A DNA stretch of 64,000 nt, from positions 738,001 to 802,000 of the forward strand of contig JAFFSR010000317.1 in assembly GCA_017163975.1 (NCBI GenBank), read 5' to 3'. This document shows positions 1-11,540 of this stretch, in pieces. The first letter of the stretch is position 1. Every line of letters begins with the position of its first letter. The position numbers were made by a program, and so were the translations under genes. This DNA comes from Anastatus disparis (lineage: Eukaryota > Arthropoda > Insecta > Hymenoptera > Eupelmidae). Below the pieces are notes generated by a model. That model did no database searches. It saw only the letters and a program-made list of their open reading frames with translations, and was not told where the DNA came from.

Positions 1-170
1 CTAAATGTCATTTACATTATATATAAATAAAATTTTTTTTTTTATCTTATTCTATAAAAACTTTGTCAAATGTTTGTACTTGAATTTTATTTAATGTTAA
101 TTTTCTGTGCACTTCTGATACATGTGCTTTGTTCATAAAAACACACTTACGAGCTCTGTCGTTAAAGGAC

Positions 171-240
171 GGTAGTAGCCCAGTTGTTAAGACAGCAGGC
201 TCACGTCCTAGTGGCCCGGGTTTCAGTTCTCTGGAAAAAA
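171..240 (+). repeat. tRNA-derived SINE head (degenerate)
   Basis: A tRNA-like stretch has an A-box-like TAGCCCAGTTG near 176 and a B-box-like GGTTTCAGTTC near 219. It shares the pattern GGTAGTAGC...AGTGG.CCGG.TTT with a second stretch at 18379-18440 on the other strand, which supports a dispersed pol III-type family. No intact cloverleaf can be folded, so it is not called a tRNA gene. Confidence 0.4.
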
Positions 241-269
241 TTCAAAAATTGAATTTCGGGATTTTCCTT

Positions 270-960
270 AGGTAATGGAAACCGAAGATTACTCCACAAT
301 TTGTATGCAAGTTATTCGCTATTGTCTGAGGAAAATTAGCTTTGGAAAACTCATTTCTTTAGCGCAGTTTTAATTTTAGAGCATTTTGAAAATTTTTGAA
401 GAAATGTTTATTTTTAGTTTTTTTTATATTACACAAAAACCATTCGTTAGATTTGCTCTAGAATCATTATGCAAATTATTCGTTATCGCCTTAATAAAAC
501 AAGCTTTAGAAAACTTATTTTCTTAGCGCAGTTTTAATTTAAGAGAATTTCGAAAATTAAAAAAAAAAATTTTTTATTTTTTTTGGGTTTTACGTAAACT
601 ACTCTAAGAATTTCTTTAAAAATTTGTATAGAAATTATTTGCTACTGTTAAAATAATTAAACATTTGTAAACTGATTTTTTTGGCATACTATTAATTTGA
701 GAGCATTTTGAAAATTTTTAAAAAAGTTATTTTTTATTATTTTTCTATTTTACGAAAACCATTCGATGGATTTGCTCCAAAGTTTGTATGCAAGTTATTT
801 GCTACTTTCTGAAGTAGACAAGTTTTGAAAAACTAATTTTCTCAGTGCAGTTTTAATTCAAGAGAATTTTGAAAATTTTCGTACAAATTTTTATTTTTTA
901 TTTATCTTCTTTCTTAGCGTAGTTACGATTAGAAATTTCGTTGTCATCGTTCTTTTGAAG
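270..960. repeat. ~160-bp tandem repeat, four decayed units
   Basis: The phrase TTAGCGCAGTTTTAATTT followed by AGAGCATTTTGAAAATTTTT returns near 359, 523, 685 and 840. A second phrase, TTTGTATGCAAGTTATTCGCT, alternates with it. Spacing is about 155-164 bp, which gives roughly four diverged units. It follows directly on the tRNA-like head and may be its expanded tail. There is no coding potential. Confidence 0.6.
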
Positions 961-1035
961 TACAAATTTATAAATAAATAATAATGTTAGACAATTTTTT
1001 TATATTAAAATCACATTTAAATAAATATAAAAAAA

Positions 1036-3843
1036 TTAATGAAACTCAGAGAGCTCTATGAGAAAGCATTCCGCCAAAGCACTTTGCTGCGTTTTTTTAC
1101 TCACTGTACAATTATTCTCGTTTTCACACTCTGTTTTCTCTTCACCTTTCTTTTTGCTATTCTCTTCAGAAACTTTATTTTCATGATTCTTTTTTCTTCG
1201 GTTTTCATTACTCGTACTAATTTTCTTTTCTTTACTCTCACTACTTTTCGCATTTTCTCTATTAATGACACTACTACTATCTCTTATTTTTTCATTCTTT
1301 ATAATAATAGCGCTACTCTCTTTTAAAATTTTTATCGTTGGGAACAAAAGTATTTACTTCTGCTCCCCTCTGTGCGCGTTTCCCTGACTTGTTCTAAAAG
1401 CGGCGCAAATAGGACACGTTTTAAAAGTATAACCTGGCTTGTCGCAATTTTGACACGCTATGGTCGGCTTGGCGCTCTATTAGGACATTCTCAGCTAGAA
1501 TGTCCTTTCATGTTACAGCTGTAACAAACAATATCAGGACATTCTAAAGCTCTATGTCCTACTGCTTGACAAATTTTGCAAACGCCTAAGAATTCATTTT
1601 TTTCATTGCTTCTCACTGCAGTTGTTTCTCTCATTGGTTGATATCTTCGTTCATTTAAAGGGCGCGAAATTCCATAACGATTGTAACTTTCATTTCGTTG
1701 TTGATTATTTGGCCACTGCGAATTTCTACCTAATCAATTGTTGCCTGCCTGATGCAAATTATTATCATTTTCATAAGTCCTTCGATAATTTTGACTATTT
1801 TCAAAGTTATTTGGTCTCAAGAAATTCTGTGCGTTCGTTGCTAGTGTTTCTACCATTGCAGCAACCGTTGCAGAGTTTGACATCTCATTTCTCTTTTTGT
1901 TACTCTCTCTATCTAAATCTTGTCCGTTATACAGACTTTCTTGGCTCGCATTATTTTCTTTTTTCTTTTGCTGCTCATTATTTTTATTGTTAATCTTTGG
2001 CTTCTTAATCGACGCCACTACTGCGACTTCCTTTTTTTCTACAGCAGCAAGCTTGAGCTGGCTGGTAGTGCCAATAAAAGCTGCTTCTTTAACACGTATC
2101 TTCTCAGCTGGAGGAGGAGGCACATAACGGTTATTTAAGTCTTTTTGATCTTCCCAACGGTGTCCACATGTCTCTAGCTCGTCTAGGCTTTCAATAAGTT
2201 TTTCAGACATTGCTTTTCTGTACTCGGGCAGAAGATTCTTATAAACTATTTCCAATCGCTCGGCTTCTGTTGGCGGCTCTTTAAAACGCAACACAATATA
2301 CCGAATATTTGATAAATAAACGGAAATCTCCTTGCCTTTTTCCTGTGTTCTTTGACGCAATTCATTTAGAAGATCTTTACGATATTCTTTAATAAATCTC
2401 TTCCTAAAAGCTACTTCAAACTCGGCCCAGGAATTAAATTTACTTTTGGTCGCTCTAACCCAACGGCCAGCGCTTTTTGAAAATATGCTCAGAAGCCCTT
2501 TCAATAAGTCTCTGTCGCTTTTACGGCAATCATTTAATTCATCAATAAATTCTTCTGGATCCTCATTTTTACTCTCACCTGTGAACTTTAATCCCCAATT
2601 TTTCAAATGTTCCACAGCTTTAGATGTTTTTCCATCTTCTTTATCTTGTGACGTTACTCTAGCACTATCTGATTTCATATTTCCTTGCTTGGCATTACTA
2701 ACTGGTATCCTAACAGGTGAATAATTAGTTTCGCTACTATGTGTCTACTCTTACTTTTCCAAAACGCACGTGGTGTATCTAAATTATTTCGACTGTAGAC
2801 GCCACTAACATCTGTTAGCATTGTTACTCTCTCTCGATTCAACGCCTGATTATTCTCTCTTACAAATTGCACAGTCTCGGGCTCTTCTCTAAATATAGTA
2901 CGTCTCGCATTATGAGGCGTATGATAAGACAATACTCTTTCTCTGAGTTCGGCTTCGCGCAATCTTTGTCGACGTTCTTCAGCGATCCTCGCAGCTCTCT
3001 CTTTTTCTTTTCTCATATGGACTCTGTTAGAAGTTACAAACGAATACACACTTCATCGTTCGTATTGCTCGTCATTTATAAACGAATCTAAACTCTCTTG
3101 CGATCTTGAAAAATGTTCTAAATGTTCTGAAGAAACTCGGTAAATTTTGTCTACGTTTTGTGTTGGTGTGTACCAATTTTCTCGTTCGCTCGCTGTATTA
3201 TTACTACCTGGGCGCAAAGGCTCTCGTACGTCTGACGGCTCTGGCTGTGTTCTCGGTGGCAAAGGTATATGTCTGCTATGGTACATCTGCGCTTAACAAT
3301 ATTCATATAACTCCGGCGTAGTCATCCTAGCGGCATCAGTCACGGTGGAAACTGCATTGCCGATGCTGTTACAGTCACGGGTATTGCATTACTGACTCTC
3401 GCGGTAGTCACCGTTGCCGTAGTAGTTGTTGGTGCAGTAGCATTTACACTCGAGACAGGTAAATGAACATCAGCTGTTACCACTATAGGCTGATTTCCTT
3501 CCACTACAATAGGACTAAGCGGTTGTAAAGCAATTGGTACTACGTGCGCGACTTCCTCATTAATCACCTTACGCCGCCGTCCTTGCTTCAGAGGCACTAC
3601 TGTAGGTGCAGGTTGTGTCACAGGCACGACTACCAGCTCTACTAGACTTTCGCTTTCTTCTCCAAAGTCCGCGTAATCAAAATCATACCACTGAATCGGG
3701 TCATTATAGGGCTCATTTTCTCTGAGTATGGCACGTAGTAGTCTATCACGTCTAACAGCGTCGTCACCACTAATGCTACAACCGCGCGATTCTAACTCTG
3801 CAATAGCTTCGATCGTGCTGAGCTCAGCAACATCACGTTTCAA
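1036..3843 (-). pseudogene. Ty3/Gypsy-type Gag polyprotein, broken
   Basis: Gag forms the retrotransposon particle and binds its RNA. The N-terminal piece (3843-3340) has a SAP-like segment (IAELESRGCSISGDD) followed by a Thr/Val/Pro-rich region. After frame changes near 3300 and 3050, a basic coiled segment leads into the gag core at 2678-1734 (FTGESKNEDPEEFIDELNDC, WAEFEVAFRKRF). The frame then passes a TGA at 1734-1736 and reaches three CCHC-like knuckles at about 1570-1400: CKICQAVGHRALEC, a second with an internal stop, and CQNCDKPGYTFKTC after a shift. A Lys/Glu-rich tail runs to 1036. No protease, reverse transcriptase or integrase follows in the window, so this is a dead gag fragment. 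The family call is firm for the core and knuckles and weaker for the N-terminus. Confidence 0.75.
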
Positions 3844-4654
3844 CGCTCTTTTTTTCGCGAGCCCATTAATACGTCCATAAATTCAAAATGATCTACCATC
3901 TTGTTCGAAATTGAAGTAAAAATTCACGTCTATGCCAAATGAATATAAGACTAATTTATATCGATAACGCTACTAGGTTTCTCACAGTAATTTTTTTTTT
4001 TTATGCACTACTTTAAATAATAAAGAAAATTATGCAACACAACTCTGTTTAGAATAAAACTTTTTTACGCTCGATTAAATAAATTTTGAAATAAAAGTTA
4101 TATCACGCGCTTAATTTCACTTTGTTGTAACTTGACTCGGAAAAAAATATTCACTCGCCCTCAATAAATAATATTAAATATATAATATCAGATAAAAATA
4201 TGTAAGCACACAAATCTGGAATATTAAGATATGAGGGACAAGGAATGCACATAATTTTAAAATATCTTCGTGCCACTATTGAAATTTCTCCTTTAAATTA
4301 AAATCAAATAAAATCTATTGACACCACTAAAAACAAAAAAAAATGTAACACTAATTTTTTTACACAAAAAAAAAAAAATTTATTAATAAATATTTCTTTA
4401 AAATTCACTAACGCGCCACTAACATTTCAATTTTTATTAATGTTAAAAATTTCGATAAATTGCAAAAAAAAAGAAAATCACTTTTAAATGAAAAAAATTT
4501 TAAATGGGCAATCACTTTACTATTTCACTATAGAATTAAAATATATTCTAAAATTTGTTGAGTTATTTTTATTTAAGATTATTTGGATAAATAAATTTTT
4601 ATTTAATTTAATAATTAACTTTCACTAATTAAACTTTGGCACGAGTTGGGATGA
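3844..4654 (-). other. A+T-rich leader upstream of the gag remnant
   Basis: No open frame or motif is recognised. The stretch has many A and T runs. By position it should be the 5' leader of the minus-strand gag, cut off from its LTR by the (AT)n tract and the retrotransposon inserted at 4813. That reading is inference. Confidence 0.3.
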
Positions 4655-4658
4655 TATA

Positions 4659-4733
<75 letters not shown>

Positions 4734-4780
4734 TGATATATGTACACTACTTGTGCATGCAAGGTATATGTATATCAGTA

Positions 4781-4812
<32 letters not shown>
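4655..4812. repeat. (AT)n microsatellite with a short unique spacer
   Basis: Two long AT runs flank a short unique segment around 4735-4785. It is the landing site of the LTR element that starts at 4813; the AT run resumes at 10617 right after that element. Confidence 0.9.
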
Positions 4813-4814
<2 letters not shown>

Positions 4815-4948
4815 CGACGAGTATACATACTCGCGCATTCAAATTTCTCGCCTGACGGCCAAGCTACTATAGAACAGTAGTTCTGAGCTCAGCCGCCAGT
4901 TGGCAGCTCCGAATGTCGATACGCGCGACGTGAAAAATGAGGCCAGAG

Positions 4949-4956
4949 TATATAGG
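4949..4956 (+). promoter_or_regulatory. LTR TATA box
   Basis: TATATAGG here corresponds to TATATAAG at 9432-9439 in the 3' LTR. It lies upstream of the shared GCAGTGTACACTACGG, a plausible start region. Confidence 0.6.
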
Positions 4957-5276
4957 TGCCGAGAAGCTAACCAGAGCAGAGCAGTGTACACTACGGTCTC
5001 CCCTCTCTCTTTACCTAAGTGAGCATACAAGGCTAAGAGAGAGTGCGACAGGTAGTAGCTTGCTGCCTTGGCTTGTGGAACACCACAGCTTAGGCAGAGC
5101 TTCTCTCTCTTGCACATGAGGGTAGACCAAGTGCGCACACAGGTCTACACTACAGTGCATATGCTAGTGATATTAGAGTTACGTCAAGTGAGCAAACAGG
5201 CATAAATCTATGCTACCTAGAGCACACTCGCCACCTTTTGCCGTCGCCGCAATGCCGACCTTGCGCCGTTGAATTT

Positions 5277-5576
5277 AAGGGTGAAGTCCACACAAAATCT
5301 GATATTCTATTTCACATTTTCGTTACTAGCTTAATTAAGGGTGTCGTCCACCCATAGCTTCCCGCGTCCGCGTTTAAGTAAACAATAGAATAAATTAAGG
5401 GTGTCGTCCACCCACTACATTTTGTTATGTTAGTTAAAGGACTTCGTCCGACCGTCGCGTAGTAGTTAAGTTAGAATAAGTTAAGGGTATCGGCCACCCA
5501 TTGTCTTTACATCACTTAAGGGCTCCGCATGCCCATAGAGATTAGTAATTTAGTTAGTCAAGGGAGCCGGCTACCT
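5277..5576 (+). repeat. Array of seven small hairpin units in the 5' LTR
   Basis: Units each start with a TTAAGGG-like lead and then a short inverted pair. GGGTG...CACCC occurs at 5339-5353 and 5399-5413, GGAC...GTCC at 5439-5449, GGGT...ACCC at 5485-5499 and GGGC...GCCC at 5520-5534. A weaker first unit is at 5279 and an AGGGAGCCGGCTACCT unit at 5561-5576. The arms change in step between units, so pairing is kept while sequence is not. The array lies in the transcribed leader, which suggests an RNA role such as packaging or Gag binding. The role is inference. Confidence 0.6.
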
Positions 5577-5957
5577 ATTATTACCGTAGGATTAAGTATA
5601 GCGATATAAGGTGCCGTTGTCTATTTATATTATAATTATCTAGCCATTAATCATTTGTTTCTTTTTGTTTGCACATCGTTGCAGGTAAAAGCCGCCGGTA
5701 TATTTTAGACCGTCTAGGCCAAAGAATCTCTTAGTTAAAACTATTATCTAGATTCATTTAAAGATTTATTAATTGATTCAATTAAATAGCCATCAAGTGG
5801 CCAAGATAAATAAAAATCTAATTACTTTGTAAATTATATTTCCATTTAAGGTTAGGTTCGTTACTTGTTTTATATAAAATAATAGGTTTAGTTTTGATTA
5901 ACAATTTATTATTATTTCATTATTGTAATCGTCATTGTAAATGAGTTTAACGAATAC

Positions 5958-5963
5958 AATAAA
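5958..5963 (+). promoter_or_regulatory. LTR polyadenylation signal
   Basis: AATAAA in the 5' LTR matches AATAAA at 10442-10447 in the 3' LTR, which is the copy that would be used. Confidence 0.5.
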
Positions 5964-6114
5964 GCCCAGGCACATCCTAGCATAACCAAACGTGTTCAAC
6001 CTGGTTATTTTCCTTCATCTTCCACCGTCCGATCCTTCCCACTTCTGCTAATCTTACTCTGGTAACTCACTGAAGGGTCTGGCAACAGGAGAAACACGTA
6101 TTTCCCCCTTCCCG

Positions 6115-6745
6115 AAAGGGGAAAAACGTTACATGGCGCCCGAACAGATGGACTTCCGGTAACCAAATGAGCATTCCACTGTAAGAATCGTTCGCCAGTT
6201 GTTACAAAACGTAACATGGCGCCCGAACATATAGATTGCCGGTAAAACAAATTGATTAACATCTCTTTTATTGTAAAATCGTTCGCCAGTTGTAACAAAA
6301 CGTTACATGTCACTTGAACAGTAGGAAATTAAGGAAAACCGTTTGTTATTTTATTTTTATCTCGTTACACGACACTGGAACTTACAAACATCTGGTAACT
6401 TTATTGACATTGTTTATTTAAAACTCGTTCGCCATTTGTAACAAAACGTTGCATGGCATTTGAACATTAAAACTCCGTGGAAACCGGAAAACTGATAGAC
6501 ATTTTTATTTTTTTTTCTTTATCGTTTGCCATTCGTAGCAAAGTCACGTGGCACAATAACATCAAATTGTTTTCCGTTTATTTCAGTGCCAAACCGGAAT
6601 CAGTTATAAGAAAATTTTAATTTTTTTTATACTGTCATTTGTCACTAGCGTAACCTAGCGTTACGTGGTGAAGATCAAAAAGTTTATTATTTCTTTTTAG
6701 ATTATTTCATCGCCAGTTGTAACTTAAGTTATATGGCGTATGCCT
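6115..6745 (+). repeat. Decaying tandem copies of the LTR/primer-binding-site junction
   Basis: Segments of the form TTCGCCAGTTGTAACAAAACG then TTACATGGCGCCCGAACA recur downstream of the true site. PBS-equivalent positions are 6134 and 6217 (both TGGCGCCCGAACA), then degraded at about 6308, 6370, 6454, 6549, 6666 and 6734. Spacing is 62-117 bp. The nearest copies are best preserved, which suggests serial duplication from the junction. Confidence 0.65.
6134..6146 (+). promoter_or_regulatory. Primer-binding site (tRNA-Lys type)
   Basis: TGGCGCCCGAACA starts at the base after the LTR end. It matches the start of the primer-binding site that retroviruses use with tRNA-Lys. An identical 13-mer lies at 6217-6229. 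Confidence 0.75.
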
Positions 6746-7222
6746 ACTGATCTTGTTTTTTGGTAAACCTTGGAGGCTTCATAACTACTAAATCATAGTC
6801 TGAGCCGTCCAAGACCCAAAAACCGAAAAGTTTACACAAGATTCAGGGGAAACTTGTTTCATGCATTAATTGCACAACTAGAAACACACCTGCTGAAAAA
6901 TTCCTGCACCTATCCAGTCGACATAAATTTCGCCGCATCCTTTTCCATCAAATTACCGGCTTCTACTCATCGAACTCATACATTAGGTTAGCTTAGCTAG
7001 TCTTTAGTTTAATTGTAGGCGTAAGCCGCTGGCGTGATAAAAATTATCTGTATGAACCGAAATGATTCGAACTAATAAAGGCAATTGAATCTAACTAAAC
7101 TACAATCTGATCTCGCTTAGCACGGTACGATTCATTACAAATAAATTACCGACGTGATTTCGTTCAAACGTACGTGAACACTTAATTAATTTCTTAATTA
7201 ACTTCGTGAATTTAAGTTTTTA
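6746..7222 (+). other. Retrotransposon leader before gag
   Basis: No gene is seen. This is the remaining untranslated leader between the repeated primer-binding sites and the gag start. Confidence 0.5.
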
Positions 7223-8872
7223 ATGCCACGTCTACTAATAGTATTAACAATGGCTTCGCACATCAAATGGGTCTATGACCTGACCAACGACGAAGTAACT
7301 GCTCACTTAAAAGACGTACATTGCTCCACAGAAGGAGATATTGATACGAGCCGTGATAAATTAATAGAATACATCAAGACGAATCATAAAGAGTATGAAT
7401 CACATCCTATCGACTCCGATGACTTCTATAAAACCACATATAAAGCCCTGAAGAAATTAGAACGCGCCGAATTAGAAAGACGAATAAATACCGGTAATAG
7501 GGCCGGAACGTCAACCACAAACGACTCGGCTGCTCTTGCCATCGCGTCTCCCAACCAGGAAATATTCTTCGTCCAGAGCGAAATATGCATTATTGAGAAA
7601 ATGCGCAAGTGGAATTGTCACTTCGACGGTAAGGACTTGTATTCGTTCTTAGAAAGGGCGAAAGAACTAAAAGACGCTTACCAAATCTCAGATCTCGACT
7701 TCCTAAGAGGATTTCCAGAACTATTGAGATCTGACGCCAAAAAGTGTTACCGAAACAGCGCTAACAAGATAAACGATTGGCAAGAACTCGAAGCAAAGCT
7801 ATGAGCCTATTATCTATCGCCTAATGAACGTCGTAGATTAGATCGGTTAATAATAGAACGAAAGCAAAAAGACAACGAGACTGTACGCTCTTACATCACT
7901 GCTTTATCAACGCTTACGCGACGACACGAAAATATTCCGACCGATCAGCAGCTCGATAACTTGTACTTTAATGTCAAAGCGTCTCTCCGCTTGTACATAA
8001 GACGCAACGAAATAAAATCTCCAGAAGACCTCATACACAGGGCGAAAGAAATCGAAGAAATTTTCAAAGAGATCACAACTGAGGAAAGAAATTGCACCTG
8101 CCCGCAGCAGACAAAACAACTGAAGATCAAATTCGATCCAACCCCGGAAAAGTCCAAAACCTCAGCTGTATCAATTGACACAGACCCCAGATATTTTCTA
8201 GACGTCACCGCTAATGACATTAATATGACAGCATTGGTAGACTCAGGGACCGTAACTTCCTTCATCTATCCAAGATTTGCCGAAATGGTAACAGCAGGGA
8301 ACTGGAAATCGTCCAAAGACCTAAGCACAGCCATACTCGCCGATGGCCGAAGCGTAGCCATCAAACAAGCTATAACAGGCTACATCCAAGTTAACAACCT
8401 CGCAATGATGCACTTGTATTCCATAATGCTAAATCTAGGTTATGATATCTTGTTTGGTATGGAAATTCTCCCTAATCTTAAAATTAAGTTAAGCATAAAT
8501 GGGAAGGAGATAAAACCTTCGAGTAGTAAAACAGCAATAAAACAGGAACGAGGTACAAGAAACATGACCGCCAATATTTCATCTCGCCGACCTGATAAAC
8601 TGTGCGCTACAACAAACATTAAATGCCCGTGGTGTCACACGATGATTAAAAAGATCGAAGAAAATCCCGCTGCGTTTTCAAACTACCTGATCATCGACAA
8701 TAAGCTTTTTCTCTGTAAAAGAAATGCTTCCGGCGACGCCAAGTACATGTTGTGTATTCCGTTAAAGGAACGACCCAATGTACTCCAAGAAGCACACAAG
8801 TCCGCAACCAAAGGTCATCTTGGCACGTTTAAGACATTAAAACGTCTTAAATCACGTTACCACAAATGTTAA
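7223..8872 (+). pseudogene. Gag-protease-integrase fragment fusion of the LTR element
   Basis: One frame runs from 7223 to 8872, broken only by a TGA at 7802-7804 inside the gag core. The gag part includes LSPNERRRLDRLIIERK and a typical helical core. There is no clear CCHC knuckle; a lone CTCP lies near 8096-8107. The retropepsin-like part follows, with ALVDSGTVTSF (catalytic DSG) and the later YDILFGMEIL. The frame then goes directly into an integrase zinc-binding segment (EAHKSATKGHLGTFKTLKRL, with the two histidines). Reverse transcriptase and RNase H, normally between these, are absent. The junction lies near 8530-8640. ATG 7250, in the same frame, is an equally good start. Products would act in cytoplasmic particles; this copy is non-autonomous and probably dead. 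Confidence 0.8.
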
Positions 8873-9278
8873 ATACCGGCGCCAGACATGTAAAGCATTG
8901 CCTGAGCTGCCGACAACAGTGATTTCCGCAAATCACTACACCACAACCACCCACAACCCAATTCTCTACTCGCCTCCCGCCACCCACACCTTCACCTACA
9001 TCCAAAGGAAGCTGCCCAAAGACCAAATCTACCGAAAAATTCAAGGCAAATCGACCACCTTCAAAAGATGATACCAGACCGAAAGCCATCATCAAACAAC
9101 CAAAAGGCTCAAAGGCGGAAGTGCCAATAGGGGTCGCACGGTATAGTGTGCGAGTGGCAGAGTAAAATGAGAAATTATTCAATTACTCATTTTACTTCAC
9201 GCGCTCTAAATATAAAAATTTTTTTGTTGTTGTAAATATTATCTTTTTAATATACTGTTCACTATAAGTTCACTCTCC
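8873..9278 (+). other. Degenerate 3' internal region of the LTR element
   Basis: It follows the stop at 8870-8872. A shifted frame stays open for about 70 codons and is rich in Thr and Pro. It is likely what is left of integrase or a C-terminal tail; no domain is recognised. Confidence 0.35.
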
Positions 9279-9295
9279 AAAGAAAGGAGGGGGGG
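9279..9295 (+). promoter_or_regulatory. Polypurine tract
   Basis: A run of 17 purines (AAAGAAAGGAGGGGGGG) abuts the first base of the 3' LTR, the expected place for plus-strand DNA priming. Confidence 0.8.
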
Positions 9296-10613
9296 TGCGA
9301 CGAGTATACATACTTGCGCATTAAAATTTTCCGCCTGACGGCCAAGCTACTATAGAACAGTAGTTCTGAGCTCAGCCGCAAGGTGGCAACCCCGAATGTC
9401 GATACGCGCAACGTGAAAAATGAGGCCAGAGTATATAAGAGGCCGAGAAGCTAACCAGAGCAGAGCAGTGTACACTACGGTCTCCCCTCTCTCTTTACCT
9501 AAGTGAGCATACAAGACTAAGAGAGAGTGCGACAGGTAGTAGCTTGCTGCCTTGGCTTGTGGAGCACCACAGCTAAGGCAGAGCTTCTCTCTCTTGCACA
9601 TGAGGGTAGACCAAGTGCGCACACAGGTCTACACTACAGTGCATATGCTAGTGATATTAGAGTTACGTCAAGTGAGCAAACAGGCGTAAATCTATGCTAC
9701 CTAGAGCACACTCGCAACCATTTGCCGTCGCCGCAATGCCGACCTTGCGCCGTTGAATTTAAGGGTGACGTCCACACAAAATCTGATATTCTATTTCACA
9801 TTTTCGCTACTAGCTCAATTAAGGGTGTCGTCCACCCATAGCTTCTCGCGTTCGCGTTTAAGTGAACAATAGAATAAATTAAGGGTGTTGTCCACCCACT
9901 ACATTTTGTTATGTTAGTTAAAGGACTCCGCCCGACCGTTGCGTAGTAGTTAAGTTAGAATAAGTTAAGGGTATCGGTCACCCATTGTCTTTACATCACT
10001 TAAAGGCTCCGCATGCCCATAGAGATTAGTAATTTAGTTAGTCAAGGGAGCCGGCTACCTATTATTACCGTAGGATTAAGTATAGCGATATAAGGTGCCG
10101 TTGTCTATTTATATTATAATTATCTAGCTATTAATCATTTGTTTCTTTGTGTTTGCACATTGTTGCAGGTAAAAGCCGGAGGTATATTTTAGACCGTCCA
10201 GGCCAAAGAATCTCTTAGTTAAAACTATTATCTAGATTCATTTAAAGATTTATTAATTGATTCAATTAAATAGCCATCAAGTGGCCAAGATAAATAAAAA
10301 TCTAATTACTTTGTAAATTATATTTCCATTTAAGGTTAGGTTAGTTACTTGTATCATATAAAATAATAGGTTTAGTTTTGATTAACAATTTATTATTATT
10401 TCATTATTGTAATCGTCGTTGTAAATGAGTTTAACGAGTACAATAAAGCCCAGGTACTCCCTAGCATAACCAAACGTGTTCAACCCGGCTACTTTTCTTC
10501 ATCTTCCACCGTCCGATCCTTCCCACTCCTACCGATATTACTCCGGTAACTCACTGAAGCGTCCGGAAACAGGAGATACACGTATTTCCCCCTCCCGAAA
10601 GGGGAAAAACGTT

Positions 10614-10616
<3 letters not shown>
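9296..10616 (+). repeat. 3' LTR (1321 bp)
   Basis: It is the direct copy of 4813-6133 with the same length and ends. The TATA box reads TATATAAG (9432-9439). The hairpin array is at 9763-10060 with several loop changes (for example GGGTGTTGTCCACCC) and one broken stem. Confidence 0.92.
9763..10060 (+). repeat. Hairpin array in the 3' LTR
   Basis: This is the counterpart of the array in the 5' LTR. Between the two copies most differences fall in loops. The fourth unit has changed to GGACTCCGCCC and lost part of its pairing. Confidence 0.55.

Positions 10617-10660
<44 letters not shown>
10617..10660. repeat. (AT)n microsatellite
   Basis: A continuation of the AT tract interrupted by the LTR element; it also borders the next foldback element. 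Confidence 0.9.
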
Positions 10661-10663
<3 letters not shown>

Positions 10664-10664
10664 A

Positions 10665-11540
10665 GGGTGACACTTATTTCCCAAACTTAATGATTTGTAC
10701 CAGACGCCCCCCAGAACGTTAAGTAATCATAAAAAAAACTAAGATTTAACCATTTCAGAACCAATGTACATTACAATGTACATTGACATTTTTTGGTTTT
10801 TTTGAAATTGTGCGAAAGTAGCTTTAAATTTTGTAAAAAAAATATGTGTAATAGATTGAAGTGGACTATTTCCGATCTCAAACTGAGGGCCTAAGTTATT
10901 ATATCTTCGATAGAAACTGAGAAAACTTGAAAAGAAAAAAAAAAAAATTTTTCCATCGCAAAAATTGCTTAATAAATGAACACTTATCATTGCTAAATGG
11001 TTATCAGAAATTTTCATGATGAAATAATAATTCCGTTCTGAAAGGGTTTAGCTGTGAAAGCCCCTAAATTAAGCGATTAACCCGTGCTGAAATGCAAATT
11101 ACGATTTATCAAAAAATCTCAAAACACGACTTATTGACAGATCATAAATGGTATACATATTTTTAGACGCATTGACCTCAGAAAATTACTTTGTTTGAAC
11201 TATTTTATAATAAGTTTAAATGGTTATCAGACCTTAAAAAAATTTTTAAATAATTTTTTCGGAACTTTTACGTACAAAATATCTAAAAAATAGTCATTTT
11301 CATCATTTATTCAAATCTAACACTAGTGTACCCACCTAGAATCTAATATATACCATTTATGATCTGTCGATAACTCGTGTTTTGAGATTTTTTGATAAAA
11401 AAATCGGAATTTGCATTTCGGCACGGTTTAATCGCTTAATTGAGGGGCTCTCACAGCTTAAATCTTACTTTTTTATGATAAATTAACGTTCTGGGAGGCG
11501 TCCCGTACGAATCATTGAGTTTGGGAAATAAGTGCCACCC
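10665..11540. mobile_element. Foldback/MITE element with long inverted arms
   Basis: The left end GGGTGACACTTATTTCCC is matched in inverse by GGGAAATAAGTGCCACCC at 11523-11540. The pairing goes on: CAGAACGTTAA with TTAACGTTCTG, and 11050-11155 with 11340-11465. The left arm is split by a separate 297-bp element. Without that insert the element is about 580 bp. There is no coding capacity and the superfamily is unknown. Confidence 0.8.
10750..11046. mobile_element. TTAA-type MITE nested in the foldback element
   Basis: It starts CCATTTCAGAAC and ends GTTCTGAAAGGG. The left flank is TTAA (10746-10749) and the right flank TTTA, a TTAA duplication with one change. The opposite arm of the host foldback shows the uninterrupted site. 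TTAA targets and C-rich ends are those of piggyBac-type elements. Confidence 0.7.

Larger units (their letters stand above)
4813..6133 (+). repeat. 5' LTR (1321 bp)
   Basis: It matches 9296-10616 over its full length with scattered substitutions. It holds a TATA box at 4949, a hairpin array at 5277-5576 and an AATAAA at 5958. The sequence from TATA to AATAAA is the R/U5-like part and would be transcribed as the RNA leader. Confidence 0.92.
4813..10616 (+). mobile_element. Complete LTR retrotransposon (Gypsy-like), RT deleted
   Basis: Two direct LTRs of exactly 1321 bp (4813-6133 and 9296-10616) begin TGCGACGAG and end GTTACA. The 5' LTR is followed at once by a primer-binding site, and the 3' LTR is preceded by a polypurine tract. 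The flanks are AT repeat on both sides, so the target duplication cannot be separated from the microsatellite. The internal part is only 3.16 kb and encodes Gag, protease and an integrase zinc-binding segment but no reverse transcriptase or RNase H. It must therefore have depended on a full-length relative. The two LTRs differ at scattered positions, so insertion is not very recent. Confidence 0.92.

Noticed and set aside
7802..7804. TGA as a programmed readthrough site between gag and pol
   Set aside because: It lies inside the gag core and not at a gag-pro border, and the element lacks reverse transcriptase, so a plain nonsense mutation is simpler.
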